Below are positions 29,511-39,684 of a stretch of 42,013 bases of DNA, piece by piece (the stretch's first letter is position 1; every line of letters begins with the position of its first letter). The notes under the pieces were generated by a model. That model was not told the origin of the DNA. It made no database searches and saw only the letters and a list, made by a program, of their open reading frames with translations. Source of the DNA: Candidatus Omnitrophota bacterium (GTDB lineage: Bacteria; Omnitrophota; Gorgyraeia; Zapsychrales; Fredricksoniimonadaceae). The stretch lies in the NCBI GenBank assembly GCA_015233165.1, contig JADFYF010000001.1, positions 71,762 through 113,774 on the forward strand. The letters are read 5' to 3'. Both the position numbers and the translations under genes were made by a program.

Positions 29511-30128
29511 ATGGCCTACACATTACCAATACTCACTTACGCCTACACCGCTTTAGAACCACATATTGACGCTCGCACCATGGAAATTCATCACTCCAAG
29601 CATCATCAGGCCTACGTTAATAACGTTAACAATGCCATCAAGGGCAAGGCTGACCTGGAGGCTAAAAGTGTTGAAGATTTAATTTCCAACTTAAACGCAG
29701 TCCCAGAAGATATCCGTAACGCTGTTCGTAATAACGGTGGTGGGCATGCGAATCATACGTTTTTTTGGACCATCATCGGACCTAACGCTGGAGGAATTCC
29801 TACAGGTAAGGTTGCTGACGCTATTAATACAGAGTTTGGCTCTTTTGACGCTTTTAAAGAAAAGTTTGCCGCTGCAGCGACGACACGTTTCGGCAGCGGT
29901 TGGGCTTGGTTATCTTTAACCAAGGAAGGGAAGTTGGAAGTGTCCTCAACGGCTAACCAAGATACTCCTCTTAATGAAGGTAAACATCCTCTTTTAACGA
30001 TCGATGTTTGGGAGCATGCCTACTATTTAAATTATCAAAACCGCCGAGTTGACTACATCGCCGCATTTTGGAACGTTGTCAATTGGCAAGAAGTTGAAAA
30101 GCGTTACACTGCTGCAATAAAGAAATAA
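29511..30128 (+). CDS. sodA: Iron/manganese superoxide dismutase
   Basis: 205 residues, normal length. It converts superoxide to H2O2 and O2, supplying the substrate for the two peroxidases upstream. Metal ligands are His27 (MEIHHSKHH), His82 ([10 protein letters not shown]), Asp165 and His169 (DVWEHAYYL). Gln150 in ANQDTP and the GSGWAWL context are typical of Mn or cambialistic enzymes, but metal use cannot be settled from sequence. There is no signal peptide, so it is cytoplasmic. AAGGAG precedes the ATG. It is followed by a perfect inverted repeat (30138-30187). Confidence 0.95.
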   Translation: MAYTLPILTYAYTALEPHIDARTMEIHHSKHHQAYVNNVNNAIKGKADLEAKSVEDLISNLNAVPEDIRNAVRNNGGGHANHTFFWTIIGPNAGGIPTGKVADAINTEFGSFDAFKEKFAAAATTRFGSGWAWLSLTKEGKLEVSSTANQDTPLNEGKHPLLTIDVWEHAYYLNYQNRRVDYIAAFWNVVNWQEVEKRYTAAIKK

Positions 30129-30137
30129 TTCCACAAG

Positions 30138-30187
30138 AGTGTCATTGCGAGTCTTGACTAAGATATGTCAAGACTCGCAATGACACT
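30138..30187. repeat. Perfect 21-bp inverted repeat after sod
   Basis: The left arm is 30138-30158 (GTGTCATTGCGAG..., preceded by A) and the right arm 30167-30187, with an eight-base loop TAAGATAT. There is no T-run after it, so it is not a standard intrinsic terminator. The GTCATTGCGAG end is typical of dispersed palindromic repeats seen in many bacterial genomes (from memory). This is the only copy here. Confidence 0.8.
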
Positions 30188-30207
30188 AGAAATTTCTCAT
30201 AAACCTT

Positions 30208-30236
30208 TTGACTCACCCTTGTTTCATAACTACTAT
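30208..30236 (+). promoter_or_regulatory. Predicted nrdAB promoter
   Basis: TTGACT at 30208-30213, a 17-base spacer and TACTAT at 30231-30236. The -10 overlaps the first probable NrdR box. The leader to the nrdA ATG is about 70 bases and ends with AGGAGG. Confidence 0.5.
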
Positions 30237-30276
30237 ATGTGGTACCTTATTTATCTCAAATGTACATATATAGTGT
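30229..30276 (+). promoter_or_regulatory. Two probable NrdR boxes upstream of nrdA
   Basis: Box 1 is ACTACTATATGTGGTA (30229-30244) and box 2 TGTACATATATAGTGT (30261-30276). They are separated by 16 bases, about three helical turns start to start, as is usual for paired NrdR operators. Each matches the ACACWATATATWGTGT consensus well in one half and weakly in the other. NrdR would repress nrdAB here. Confidence 0.5.
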
Positions 30277-30314
30277 TTTAATCCATTTTAATTCTTTCTA
30301 GGAGGGTTGTTCGA

Positions 30315-33300
30315 ATGTCTTTATCCACCCCAACTCACACGTTTGACATCAAGGTTCAAAAGCGAAATGGACAGGTGATTGAATTTGTTCCCCATCGCAT
30401 TATGCATGCCGTAGCTAATGCTTTTAAAGAACAGTTAGGCCTGCCACGTGAATCTGAGCTGTCTTCTGAAGATGTTAAAGAAGCTCAACGAGTAAGTGAT
30501 TGTGTTGTCGTTGTTCTAAAAGAAAGAGGTATTCAAAAACCTTTTTTAACCGTGGAAGAGATCCAGGATGAGGTTATCCGTCAACTCTATGAAAATGGTC
30601 ATAAAGAAGTTGGCGAACGTTACGCCAGCTATCGTCGTCATCACGCCACCCGCCGACAATTATTTGAACTTTTTTCAATTATCAAACGTGATGGTAAAAT
30701 TGTCTCCTTTAAACAAGAGAAAATCACCTTAGCGATTGCTAAGGCCTTAATCGCCCACAATAAAGGCGTGTACAATGACATTTTGATTGAAAAAGCTCAT
30801 GAACTTTCTGATAAAGTCGTCGCTGAAATCCAAACGCGCTGGCCAGATGGTAAATCCATAACCATTGAAGACATTCAAGACATCGTTGAGAAAATGATCA
30901 TGAGTGGCGGGTATCATGATGTAGCCAAACGCTACATTATCTACAGAGAAGAACGTGCTAAGAACAGACGCAACAAACAAGTTCAGGTCGAAGAATCGGT
31001 TGAATGGGTCAAGAATCTGATTATTAAGAATGACAAAGGGGAAGAGCGCCCTATTGATTTAGATGAAATCCGATTTAAATTTGAAACCTCTTGCAAATCA
31101 TTATCCAATGTTTCGGCAGAAATACTTTTTAAAGAAGCTGTTAAAAATTATTTCAATGGTATGAATGAACACCAAATGGCACAGGCCAATATCATGGCGG
31201 CGCGTAGTTTTATCGAGAAAGAACCTAATTATTCCTTTGTTGCCGCTCGACTGCTTCTTTTGATGGAATACACTGAAGCCTTAGGTTCTGAGACTTCTTT
31301 TGAACGTATTCGTGTTGAATACCCTGAATATTTTATCAAATACGTCAGCCAAGCCGTTTCTCTAGAATTATTAGATCCGATTTTAAAGTCTTTTAATCTT
31401 AAAGAACTCTCTAAGGCAATTGTCCCGGAGCGTGATTTTCTTATCCGTTATATGGGGTTACAGACCCTCTATGACCGTTATTTTATCCATTCTCAGGATA
31501 GACGTATTGAACTCCCTCAAATTTTTTGGATGCGCGTCGCTATGGGATTGTCTATTAATGAGGGTGAGCAAAAGAACAAGCGTGCGATTGAATTTTATCA
31601 TATTCTTTCAACCTTCCGTTTCATGTGTTCGACTCCAACATTATTTAATGCCGGGTCTCGTCATCCACAGTTATCCTCCTGCTTCTTAACGACCATTGAA
31701 GACGATCTTTGGCATATTTTCAAATGTATTCAAGACGACGCCATGCTTTCTAAATGGAGTGGCGGTCTGGGCAATGATTGGACCAATGTTCGTGCTATGG
31801 GATCTCGGATTAAAGGAACTAATGGGAAAAGTCAGGGGATTATTCCTTTTTTAAAGGTAGCCAATGATACCGCCCTAGCTGTTAATCAAGGCGGTAAACG
31901 TAAAGGCGCTATGTGCGCTTATTTGGAAGTCTGGCACCTGGATATCGAAGATTTCCTTGAACTGCGTAAGAATACAGGTGATGAACGCCGACGTACGCAT
32001 GATATGCATACCGCCAGCTGGATTCCTGATTTATTTATGAAAAGGGTTAAGACCAATGGTGATTGGACATTATTTTCATCCTCAGAAACCCTTGATCTAC
32101 ACCATATCTACGGCCAGGCTTTTGAAAAACGTTATGAAGAATATGAACAATTGGCTAAAGAAGGAAAGATTAAACATTTTAAGGTCATCTCTGCTGTTCA
32201 GTTATGGCGAAAGATGTTATCCATGGTGTTTGAAACAGGACATCCCTGGATTACCTGGAAGGACCCATCCAATATCCGTTCTCCCCAAGATCACGCGGGA
32301 GTTGTCCATAGTTCTAACCTGTGTACAGAAATTCTTCTGAACACATCCAAGGAAGAAACAGCTGTCTGTAATCTGGGTTCTATCAACCTGGCTGCCCATA
32401 CAACTAAAAATGGAATCGACCAACAGAGAATAAGAGAAACAATCCTAACTGCTGCACGCATGTTAGATAACGTTATTGATATTAACTATTATCCCACACC
32501 AGAAACAAAGAATGCCAATAGCCGTCATCGTCCTATCGGGATGGGAATTATGGGATTTCAAGACGCCCTTTATTTACTAAATCTCAGCTATGCTTCTAAA
32601 GAGGCTATCGAATTTGCTGATCAAAGCATGGAAGTTATCTCCTACTACGCCTTACTCGCCTCGACGGAATTGGCTAAAGAAAAAGGAACTTACTCCAGCT
32701 ACAAAGGATCGAAATGGGACAGGGGGCTGCTTCCTATAGATACGATTGATCTGTTAGACAAAGAACGCGGGGGCTACCTAACCATGGACCGTACCTGTTC
32801 CATGGATTGGACACCCGTTCGTCAAGCCATTCAACACAACGGTCTTCGTAACAGTTTGGTTATGGCGATTGCTCCGACAGCGACGATTGGAAATATTTGC
32901 GGGGTGACTCAAAGCATTGAACCTATGTACAAGAATATCTTTGTGAAGAGTAATCTTTCCGGAGAATTTACCGTCACCAACGAATATCTTGTTGAAGATT
33001 TAAAGAAATTGGGTATCTGGGATCAGGAAATGATCGACGATCTTAAATATTTCGACGGAAGCGTTCAGGAAATCAAACGCATTCCAGCTAATCTTAAAAC
33101 CAAATACGCCACAGCTTTTGAAATCGATTATGAATGGATTATTGAGGCTGCTTCTCGTCGTCAAAAGTGGATCGATATGGGGCAAAGTCTCAATCTTTAT
33201 CAGGCGAATCCCAGCGGTAAGAAGATTAGTGAAATGTATATGTTTGCTTGGGAAAGAGGTCTTAAAACGACATATTACTTGCGTTCCATGGGGGCGACTC

Positions 33301-33449
33301 GTATCGAGAAAAGCACCCTGGATGTTACTAAGTATGCTAATGTGGTGGGTTCTCGTGAACGGGATGACAAAGGTCATGTGGTAGATAACTCTCATAAAGG
33401 GGCTAAACCAACGTCTGAACTTGTTCAAGATTGTGAATCGTGTCAATAA
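30315..33449 (+). CDS. nrdA: Ribonucleoside-diphosphate reductase alpha subunit, class I (Ic-type partner)
   Basis: 1044 residues, far longer than E. coli NrdA (about 760), because of three N-terminal ATP-cone domains at about 11-110 (KVQKRNGQVIEF), 118-215 (IIKRDGKIVSF) and 231-325 (IIKNDKGEERPID). Chlamydial NrdA has a similar extension (from memory). In the catalytic core, Cys456 (LSSCFLT) and Cys685 (AVCNLGSIN) form the reducible pair. Asn668, Cys670 and Glu672 (NLCTE) form the radical site. Tyr987-Tyr988 (TTYYLRSMG) lie on the radical-transfer path. The C-terminal CESC (1040-1043) reloads electrons from thioredoxin or glutaredoxin. It makes dNDPs for DNA synthesis. AGGAGG precedes the ATG. 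It is paired with nrdB downstream and probably regulated by NrdR and, through the cones, by ATP/dATP. Confidence 0.97.
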   Translation: MSLSTPTHTFDIKVQKRNGQVIEFVPHRIMHAVANAFKEQLGLPRESELSSEDVKEAQRVSDCVVVVLKERGIQKPFLTVEEIQDEVIRQLYENGHKEVGERYASYRRHHATRRQLFELFSIIKRDGKIVSFKQEKITLAIAKALIAHNKGVYNDILIEKAHELSDKVVAEIQTRWPDGKSITIEDIQDIVEKMIMSGGYHDVAKRYIIYREERAKNRRNKQVQVEESVEWVKNLIIKNDKGEERPIDLDEIRFKFETSCKSLSNVSAEILFKEAVKNYFNGMNEHQMAQANIMAARSFIEKEPNYSFVAARLLLLMEYTEALGSETSFERIRVEYPEYFIKYVSQAVSLELLDPILKSFNLKELSKAIVPERDFLIRYMGLQTLYDRYFIHSQDRRIELPQIFWMRVAMGLSINEGEQKNKRAIEFYHILSTFRFMCSTPTLFNAGSRHPQLSSCFLTTIEDDLWHIFKCIQDDAMLSKWSGGLGNDWTNVRAMGSRIKGTNGKSQGIIPFLKVANDTALAVNQGGKRKGAMCAYLEVWHLDIEDFLELRKNTGDERRRTHDMHTASWIPDLFMKRVKTNGDWTLFSSSETLDLHHIYGQAFEKRYEEYEQLAKEGKIKHFKVISAVQLWRKMLSMVFETGHPWITWKDPSNIRSPQDHAGVVHSSNLCTEILLNTSKEETAVCNLGSINLAAHTTKNGIDQQRIRETILTAARMLDNVIDINYYPTPETKNANSRHRPIGMGIMGFQDALYLLNLSYASKEAIEFADQSMEVISYYALLASTELAKEKGTYSSYKGSKWDRGLLPIDTIDLLDKERGGYLTMDRTCSMDWTPVRQAIQHNGLRNSLVMAIAPTATIGNICGVTQSIEPMYKNIFVKSNLSGEFTVTNEYLVEDLKKLGIWDQEMIDDLKYFDGSVQEIKRIPANLKTKYATAFEIDYEWIIEAASRRQKWIDMGQSLNLYQANPSGKKISEMYMFAWERGLKTTYYLRSMGATRIEKSTLDVTKYANVVGSRERDDKGHVVDNSHKGAKPTSELVQDCESCQ

Positions 33450-33457
33450 ATTTATTC

Positions 33458-33557
33458 TGTCATGCCCGAATGTATTTGTCGGGCATCTAGAACACTAGCA
33501 AACTCTGCCTACCGGCAGGCAGGCCTGGACCCCCGACTAAAACATTCGGGGGTGACA
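33458..33557. repeat. Palindromic element family A, copy 5 (between nrdA and nrdB)
   Basis: Begins TGTCATGCCC and ends GGGGGTGACA. Hairpins GCCCGA...TCGGGC and CCCCCGA...TTCGGGGG. The linker carries a CTGCCTACCGGCAGGC variant of the micro-palindrome. It fills the gap between the two subunit genes, where it could alter their expression ratio. Confidence 0.85.
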
Positions 33558-33581
33558 AAAATAAATAGAGAGGAAATTTAA

Positions 33582-34652
33582 ATGCCAGAAGAATCAAAAC
33601 AAAAAGAATGCAGCGGAGGCCTTCGCATGACCCGTGACAGGGTTTCTGCTGATCGCAAAAGAATCATTCTAAATGGTCGTACGGTGGATGTGAATCAACT
33701 AGTTCCTATTAAATATAAATGGGCCTGGCATTTTTATCTAGATGCCTGCGCTAATCATTGGATGCCTACAGAAGTTTCCATGCAAAGAGACATTGAACAA
33801 TGGAAAAACCCCCAAGCCTTTACCGACGACGAGCGTCATGTCATCAAACGTAATTTGGGATTTTTCTCAACAGCAGAAACCTTGGTCGGCAACAATATTG
33901 TCTTGTCTATCTATAAAATGGTCGACAATCCAGAATGCCGCCAATACCTTCTTAGGCAAGCCTTTGAAGAAGCCATCCATGTCCACACCTTTCAATACAT
34001 TGCGGAATCTCTGTCTTTAGATGAGACGGAAATCTTTAATATGTATCGAGAGAATAAAGAAATCTACGAGAAGGATGAATTCTCGATGAGTTGTACCGAT
34101 GGTATTATGGATGTGACTATGGATTTAACAACAACAGAAGGATTACAAAAGTTTATCGAGAACCTGATTGCCTTTTACGTTGTCACTGAAGGCATTTTCT
34201 TTTACAGCGGTTTTGTGACGATGTTGTCATTTGGACGTCAAAATAGAATGCCTGGTGTTTGCGAACAAATTCAATACATTTTACGCGATGAAAGTATCCA
34301 TATGAATTTCGGGATTCAGCTTATCAATACCATTATTGAAGAAAATCCCTATTGCTGGACTGCTGAGTTTAAAGAATACATGATTCAACGTATCAAACGC
34401 GCCGTCGAATTAGAATGCGCCTATGCTCAGGAATGCTTACCTCGAGGAGTATTGGGTTTAAACGCCACCTTGCTTCGAGAATACGTTCAATATATTGCTG
34501 ACCGAAGATTAGAAAAACTCAATCTTCCTCAGCAATACAAATCCATTAATCCTTTTCCATGGATGAGTGAAGTTATTGATCTTAAGAAAGAAAAAAATTT
34601 CTTCGAAACCCGCGTCACCGAGTATCAAACTGGTGGAGCTTTAGAATGGTAA
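33582..34652 (+). CDS. nrdB: Ribonucleotide reductase beta subunit, class Ic-like (Phe at radical-Tyr position)
   Basis: 356 residues. A ferritin-like helical bundle with metal ligands Glu99 (AETLVGNN), Glu130 and His133 (EEAIHVH), Glu203 (TEGIFF), and Glu237 and His240 (DESIH). E. coli R2 has E-T-I-H-S-R-S-Tyr122; the aligned residues here are E-A-I-H-V-H-T-Phe137. So the radical tyrosine is absent and the first ligand is Glu rather than Asp. Both are hallmarks of class Ic enzymes such as Chlamydia trachomatis R2, which use a Mn/Fe centre in place of a tyrosyl radical. The C-terminal tail ([10 protein letters not shown]) fits the family's subunit-docking tail. GAGGAAA precedes the ATG. The family is certain; Mn/Fe use is inference from residues. 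Confidence 0.95.
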   Translation: MPEESKQKECSGGLRMTRDRVSADRKRIILNGRTVDVNQLVPIKYKWAWHFYLDACANHWMPTEVSMQRDIEQWKNPQAFTDDERHVIKRNLGFFSTAETLVGNNIVLSIYKMVDNPECRQYLLRQAFEEAIHVHTFQYIAESLSLDETEIFNMYRENKEIYEKDEFSMSCTDGIMDVTMDLTTTEGLQKFIENLIAFYVVTEGIFFYSGFVTMLSFGRQNRMPGVCEQIQYILRDESIHMNFGIQLINTIIEENPYCWTAEFKEYMIQRIKRAVELECAYAQECLPRGVLGLNATLLREYVQYIADRRLEKLNLPQQYKSINPFPWMSEVIDLKKEKNFFETRVTEYQTGGALEW

Positions 34653-34668
34653 TTAAGGAGGAGTTAAG

Positions 34669-35046
34669 ATGACGATCGCTTATCTGTGTGTACTTGTGGC
34701 TGTTATTCTTCCATATGTTTTAGTGGGCTATGCGAAGTTTTCAACAAAGAATTATGACAATCGATCACCACGGGAATTCTTGCAAAAGCTAGAAGGGAGG
34801 GCTAAACGTGCTCATTACGCCCATCTGAATGCTTTTGAAAGTTTCCCCGCCTTTGCTGTAGGCGTCATCCTAGCCCACATTGCGGGAGCATCGGAACACT
34901 CCATAACCATATTAGCCGTCTCATTTGTTTTCTTTCGCATTCTCCATGGAATCTGCTACATCCTCGACCAATCCACGTTAAGATCCTTAGTCTGGTTGGG
35001 TGGCTTTGCTTGTGTCATTGGATTGTATCTGCTTGCCATTATTTAA
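34669..35046 (+). CDS. MAPEG-family membrane protein
   Basis: 125 residues with four hydrophobic helices (about 3-20, 55-75, 78-96 and 105-124). The pattern REFLQKLEGRAKRAHYAHLNAFESFPAFA, with a basic stretch before an N-A-x-E-S/N-F-P motif, is typical of bacterial MAPEG proteins, which are related to microsomal glutathione transferases. The substrate is unknown; many bacterial members have no demonstrated activity. AAGGAGG precedes the ATG, 16 bases after nrdB, so it is probably co-transcribed. Confidence 0.85.
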   Translation: MTIAYLCVLVAVILPYVLVGYAKFSTKNYDNRSPREFLQKLEGRAKRAHYAHLNAFESFPAFAVGVILAHIAGASEHSITILAVSFVFFRILHGICYILDQSTLRSLVWLGGFACVIGLYLLAII

Positions 35047-35163
35047 CAGAAACCCCAAGGTTCATATCTGAGGCGTTTTTCTAATAAAAAATCTGCCTAA
35101 TTTCCTCAATTAAAGTTATAATATAAATTCAAATTTATTTTAAATTTTAATCCATCATAAATC

Positions 35164-36387
35164 ATGAAAAAAATTCTTCTGACATTCTTCTTTGTGGCCA
35201 TCCTCTTAGGTGCTGTTGGGGCTACCGCTGAAGTTGTCAAACATGACAATCTTCCTCGCAAAATGGTTCGGGTTGCCATTGTCCGTGATGCCAGAGAGCT
35301 CAATCTTACTATTGAAGGGTTTTACAGTTTTATTGACCCTGATTCTAATAAGGTTATTAGTAAAGGGCATAATGTCATTAAAGCCCGTGTGCGACTTTTA
35401 GACAAAGGCCTTTTTATGGGGATGAATGTTTATCCTGTCAAACACCTCCTCATTAAACCTAATAAAGAATCTTCAATTTCCATTAATAACCATAGTTTTC
35501 GTGGCGATATTCTTATCATGAGAACACCTAACAATCGTATTACAGCCATTAACAGCATCGATATTGAAGATTATATTAAAGGGGTTATGTATCATGAGGT
35601 TTCTCACCATTGGGCTATGGAAGCTCTCAAGGCTCAAGCCGTAGCCACACGAACCTACGCATTATATAAAATAAACTCAAGCCATCTGAGTGATTATGAT
35701 GTTACTAATGATATTTACTCTCAAGTTTATGGAGGTAAGGATTCTGAACGCTACCGTACAGGACTTGCCGTTGACAGAACAGCCGGTCAAATTTTAACCT
35801 ATCAAAATAAAATTCTACCTGCCTATTTTCACGCTACCTGTGGTGGAATGACTGAAGATGCCAAAGAACTATGGGATATTGATATTCAGCCTCTTCGGGG
35901 AGTGCCTTGTATGTTTTGTCAGGATTCTCCTCATATGCATTGGAAAAAGAACTATCGTTTAAGAGATATTCAATTGAGTCTTATAAAAAATGGTTTTAAG
36001 ATGGATTTAATTAAAGATATTTCTATTCTGGAACGTGACCGTAGCGAACGTATCAAAAACATTAAAATAACAAGCCGGGATGGGCATGAAACGATTATTT
36101 CAGGAAAAGACTTTCGAGAAATCATAGGTCCTAATGATCTAAAAAGTAATAATTACGAAATAACCTTGCAAGGATATTTTGTAACCTTTACAGGAAAAGG
36201 TTGGGGGCATGGTGTAGGAATGTGTCAATGGGGAGCACGCGGCATGGCGGATCAACAATTCAATTACAAACAAATTCTAGCTTATTATTATCCCAACTCT
36301 CAAATGATGGATTATCACAATCTGCAAATATCCAAGTTGCCTTTTAAAGAAGCAACCCCCTCTAAATTCTCATCTTCAAACAAATAA
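35164..36387 (+). CDS. Exported SpoIID/LytB-domain protein (probable peptidoglycan lytic enzyme)
   Basis: 407 residues with a signal peptide (cleavage near ATA|EV at 22). The SpoIID/LytB domain shows INSIDIEDYIKGVMYHEVSHHW (about 130-150) with Glu145 at the position of the catalytic Glu of SpoIID, then EALKAQAVATRTYAL (153-167), ATCGGMTEDAKELW (225-237) and the C-terminal HGVGMCQWGARGMA. Cys226, Cys249 and Cys252 are nearby. SpoIID cleaves denuded glycan strands in sporulating bacteria; in Gram-negative non-sporulators the role is wall remodelling. The ATG has no Shine-Dalgarno sequence; a TATAAT lies at 35117-35122. It ends four bases before queA. Confidence 0.9.
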   Translation: MKKILLTFFFVAILLGAVGATAEVVKHDNLPRKMVRVAIVRDARELNLTIEGFYSFIDPDSNKVISKGHNVIKARVRLLDKGLFMGMNVYPVKHLLIKPNKESSISINNHSFRGDILIMRTPNNRITAINSIDIEDYIKGVMYHEVSHHWAMEALKAQAVATRTYALYKINSSHLSDYDVTNDIYSQVYGGKDSERYRTGLAVDRTAGQILTYQNKILPAYFHATCGGMTEDAKELWDIDIQPLRGVPCMFCQDSPHMHWKKNYRLRDIQLSLIKNGFKMDLIKDISILERDRSERIKNIKITSRDGHETIISGKDFREIIGPNDLKSNNYEITLQGYFVTFTGKGWGHGVGMCQWGARGMADQQFNYKQILAYYYPNSQMMDYHNLQISKLPFKEATPSKFSSSNK

Positions 36388-36391
36388 TTTC

Positions 36392-37411
36392 ATGACCAAC
36401 GTTTTTAGTTTAAAGTCCTATTTTTATGAGCTTCCCGAGAATCTCATCGCTCAACATCCTTTAAAGAGACGGGATCAAGCCCGCCTGATGATTATTGACC
36501 GTAAGAATCAAACCATCAGACAGGACACCTTTAATCATATCCAGAAATACTTGCCGTCTAAGACAACCTTTGTTGTTAATAACAGCAAGGTCATTCCGGC
36601 TCGTCTGTTGGGATTTAAAACAGACACAGGGGGCCAGGTGGAGGTTTTTCTGCTTAAAGCCCTTGAAGACGGTTATTCTTTTGAAGCCCTGCTCAAGCCC
36701 CTTAAGAAAATACACGTCGGACAAATCTTAGACTTTGGGAAGAATCTGCAAGCGACCCTCATCGATAAAGAGCAACGAATTGTTCGATTCAACCAAAAAA
36801 ATATCCTTAAAATTCTTCAAAAAAATGGACACATCCCTTTGCCACCTTATATTAAAAGAGAAGATGATGCTTCAGATAAACGTTATTATCAAACCGTCTA
36901 TGCCAAGGAGTTGGGTTCAGTGGCCGCCCCGACGGCAGGGTTACACTTTACGAATACTCTCATAGGACGATTAAAACTTCAGGGACATGAATTTCTACCG
37001 CTAACACTGCATATTGGTTATGGAACCTTTAAACCTATTGAGTGCGAAGATATTCGTCACCATGTGATGCACGAAGAGGCATATGAAGTTTCAAAGACAA
37101 TCTATCAAAGAATTCTTAAATCTAAGAGCAGCTCAAAACCTGTCTGTGCCGTAGGAACAACAAGCTGTCGTGTTTTAGAATCCTTAGGACAGGGCGCTCC
37201 CTTGAAGGGAATAACAAATCTTTTTGCTTATCCTGGATTTTCGTTTACAATGGCCGACCATTTAGTGACAAACTTTCACCTGCCTTACAGCAGTCTGCTT
37301 ATGCTGGTTTGTGCTTTTGGTGGATATGATTTAGTCATAAAGGGCTACCAAGAAGCTATCAAGGAAGAATATCGTTTTTATAGTTATGGCGATGCCATGC
37401 TGATTATCTAA
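36392..37411 (+). CDS. queA: S-adenosylmethionine:tRNA ribosyltransferase-isomerase
   Basis: 339 residues, normal length. It transfers the ribosyl part of SAM to preQ1 in tRNA to make epoxyqueuosine. It begins YELPENLIAQHPLKRRDQARLM and contains TFVVNNSKVIPARLLG (about 57-72), VAAPTAGLHFT (about 177-187) and YSSLLMLVCAFGG (about 299-311), all family signatures. The next gene is tgt, which inserts preQ1, so the two successive steps are encoded together. The start four bases after the previous stop lacks a Shine-Dalgarno sequence, so translation may be coupled. Confidence 0.97.
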   Translation: MTNVFSLKSYFYELPENLIAQHPLKRRDQARLMIIDRKNQTIRQDTFNHIQKYLPSKTTFVVNNSKVIPARLLGFKTDTGGQVEVFLLKALEDGYSFEALLKPLKKIHVGQILDFGKNLQATLIDKEQRIVRFNQKNILKILQKNGHIPLPPYIKREDDASDKRYYQTVYAKELGSVAAPTAGLHFTNTLIGRLKLQGHEFLPLTLHIGYGTFKPIECEDIRHHVMHEEAYEVSKTIYQRILKSKSSSKPVCAVGTTSCRVLESLGQGAPLKGITNLFAYPGFSFTMADHLVTNFHLPYSSLLMLVCAFGGYDLVIKGYQEAIKEEYRFYSYGDAMLII

Positions 37412-38548
<1,137 letters not shown>

Positions 38549-38555
38549 AATTCCT

Positions 38556-39251
38556 ATGGTACGTTTTGATATCATCACCTTATTTCCTAACGCCTTTGAT
38601 GGAATCTTTAGTGAATCCATTCTAAAAAGAGCGCAAGATGCCAAGAAGGTTGTTATCCATATTCATGACCTCAGAGACTATTCTGCCGATCAAAAGAAAC
38701 GAAGGGTGGATGACAGACCATTTGGAGGGGGACCTGGCATGCTCTTAAGTCCTCAGCCCTTATTTGATGCTATTAAAAAGATTAAAGGTCGTAGAAAAGC
38801 GATAGTTATTTACGTAACCCCTTCAGGTCCGTCATTTTCACAATTGCACGCAAAACGCTTGACTAAACTTAAGAATTTGATTATCATTTGCGGTCATTAT
38901 GAAGGAATCGACGAGCGTGTCAGAGAGCAACTCGTTGATGAAGAGTTCTCCATTGGCGATTATGTTTTAACCGGAGGCGAAATTCCTGCCATGGTTCTCG
39001 TCGATGCCGTAAGCCGATTAATCCCCGGTGTTTTAGGCAAGGATGAATCCTTAGTTAATGAAAGTTTTGAAGCGAATTTGTTGGAGGGGCCTCAATACAC
39101 CCGGCCGGCAGATTTTCGTGGTTTAAAAGTACCTGATGTGTTATTATCAGGCCATCATAAACAGATAGAACAATGGCGTCAGGCTCAAGCAGTTCAACGT
39201 ACTGAAAAAATTAGGCCTGATTTATTACAGAAGCGGAGAAAGACATCATGA
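38556..39251 (+). CDS. trmD: tRNA (guanine37-N1)-methyltransferase
   Basis: 231 residues, typical. A SPOUT-class (trefoil knot) enzyme that makes m1G37 and prevents +1 frameshifts. It shows FDIITLFP at the start, [11 protein letters not shown] (about 52-62), [13 protein letters not shown] (about 110-122) and [11 protein letters not shown] (about 132-142), with the catalytic Asp in the last. Its TGA overlaps the rplS ATG. The trmD-rplS-rnhB order is common in bacteria, but rpsP and rimM, which usually stand upstream, are replaced here by queA and tgt. Confidence 0.98.
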   Translation: MVRFDIITLFPNAFDGIFSESILKRAQDAKKVVIHIHDLRDYSADQKKRRVDDRPFGGGPGMLLSPQPLFDAIKKIKGRRKAIVIYVTPSGPSFSQLHAKRLTKLKNLIIICGHYEGIDERVREQLVDEEFSIGDYVLTGGEIPAMVLVDAVSRLIPGVLGKDESLVNESFEANLLEGPQYTRPADFRGLKVPDVLLSGHHKQIEQWRQAQAVQRTEKIRPDLLQKRRKTS

Positions 39252-39667
39252 CAAACAGAACTCAAAAATTAGAAGCAGTCGGCGCAAAACAATTGCGTAA
39301 TGATATCCCTACATTCGATGTTGGAGATATTATCAAAATGAAAATTAAGGTTAAGGAAGCTGAAAAGGTGCGTATTCACCTTTTTGAAGGCACTGTTATC
39401 AAAATCCAAGGACAAGGGCTTTCCAAAGCTTTCACTGTTCGCAAGGTCTCTTTTGGTGAAGGTGTAGAAAGAACATTCCCCATCCATTCTCCTGTGATCG
39501 AAAAGATTGATGTTGTTTCTAAAGGTTTAGTCAAACGTTCCAAGTTATATTATTTGCGTGATCGTCTAGGTAAGAGCGCTCGCGTTAAGGTTAATCAAGA
39601 GTTAACGACAGCTAATTTACAAGAAGCCAAGGCGGCTGCCGCAGCTCACGCTGTTGCCCAAGTTTAA
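39248..39667 (+). CDS. rplS: 50S ribosomal protein L19
   Basis: 139 residues; the usual L19 is about 115, and the extra part is an Ala-rich C-terminal tail ([14 protein letters not shown]). The core shows [50 protein letters not shown] and [12 protein letters not shown]-like [12 protein letters not shown]19 sits at the subunit interface. The start overlaps trmD. It is followed by a strong hairpin that lies inside the next gene. Confidence 0.98.
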   Translation: MTNRTQKLEAVGAKQLRNDIPTFDVGDIIKMKIKVKEAEKVRIHLFEGTVIKIQGQGLSKAFTVRKVSFGEGVERTFPIHSPVIEKIDVVSKGLVKRSKLYYLRDRLGKSARVKVNQELTTANLQEAKAAAAAHAVAQV

Positions 39668-39684
39668 TTGTATTTAATCACATA

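Noticed and set aside
4093-33557. Repeated TGTCATCCCC/GGGGATGACA sequences as a CRISPR array
   Set aside because: Copies are kilobases apart, of unequal length, internally two-hairpinned and in both orientations; no regular spacers.
35050-35080. Possible terminator after the MAPEG gene (AAACCCC facing GGCGTTTTT)
   Set aside because: The stem has mismatches after four pairs and is short; too weak to list.
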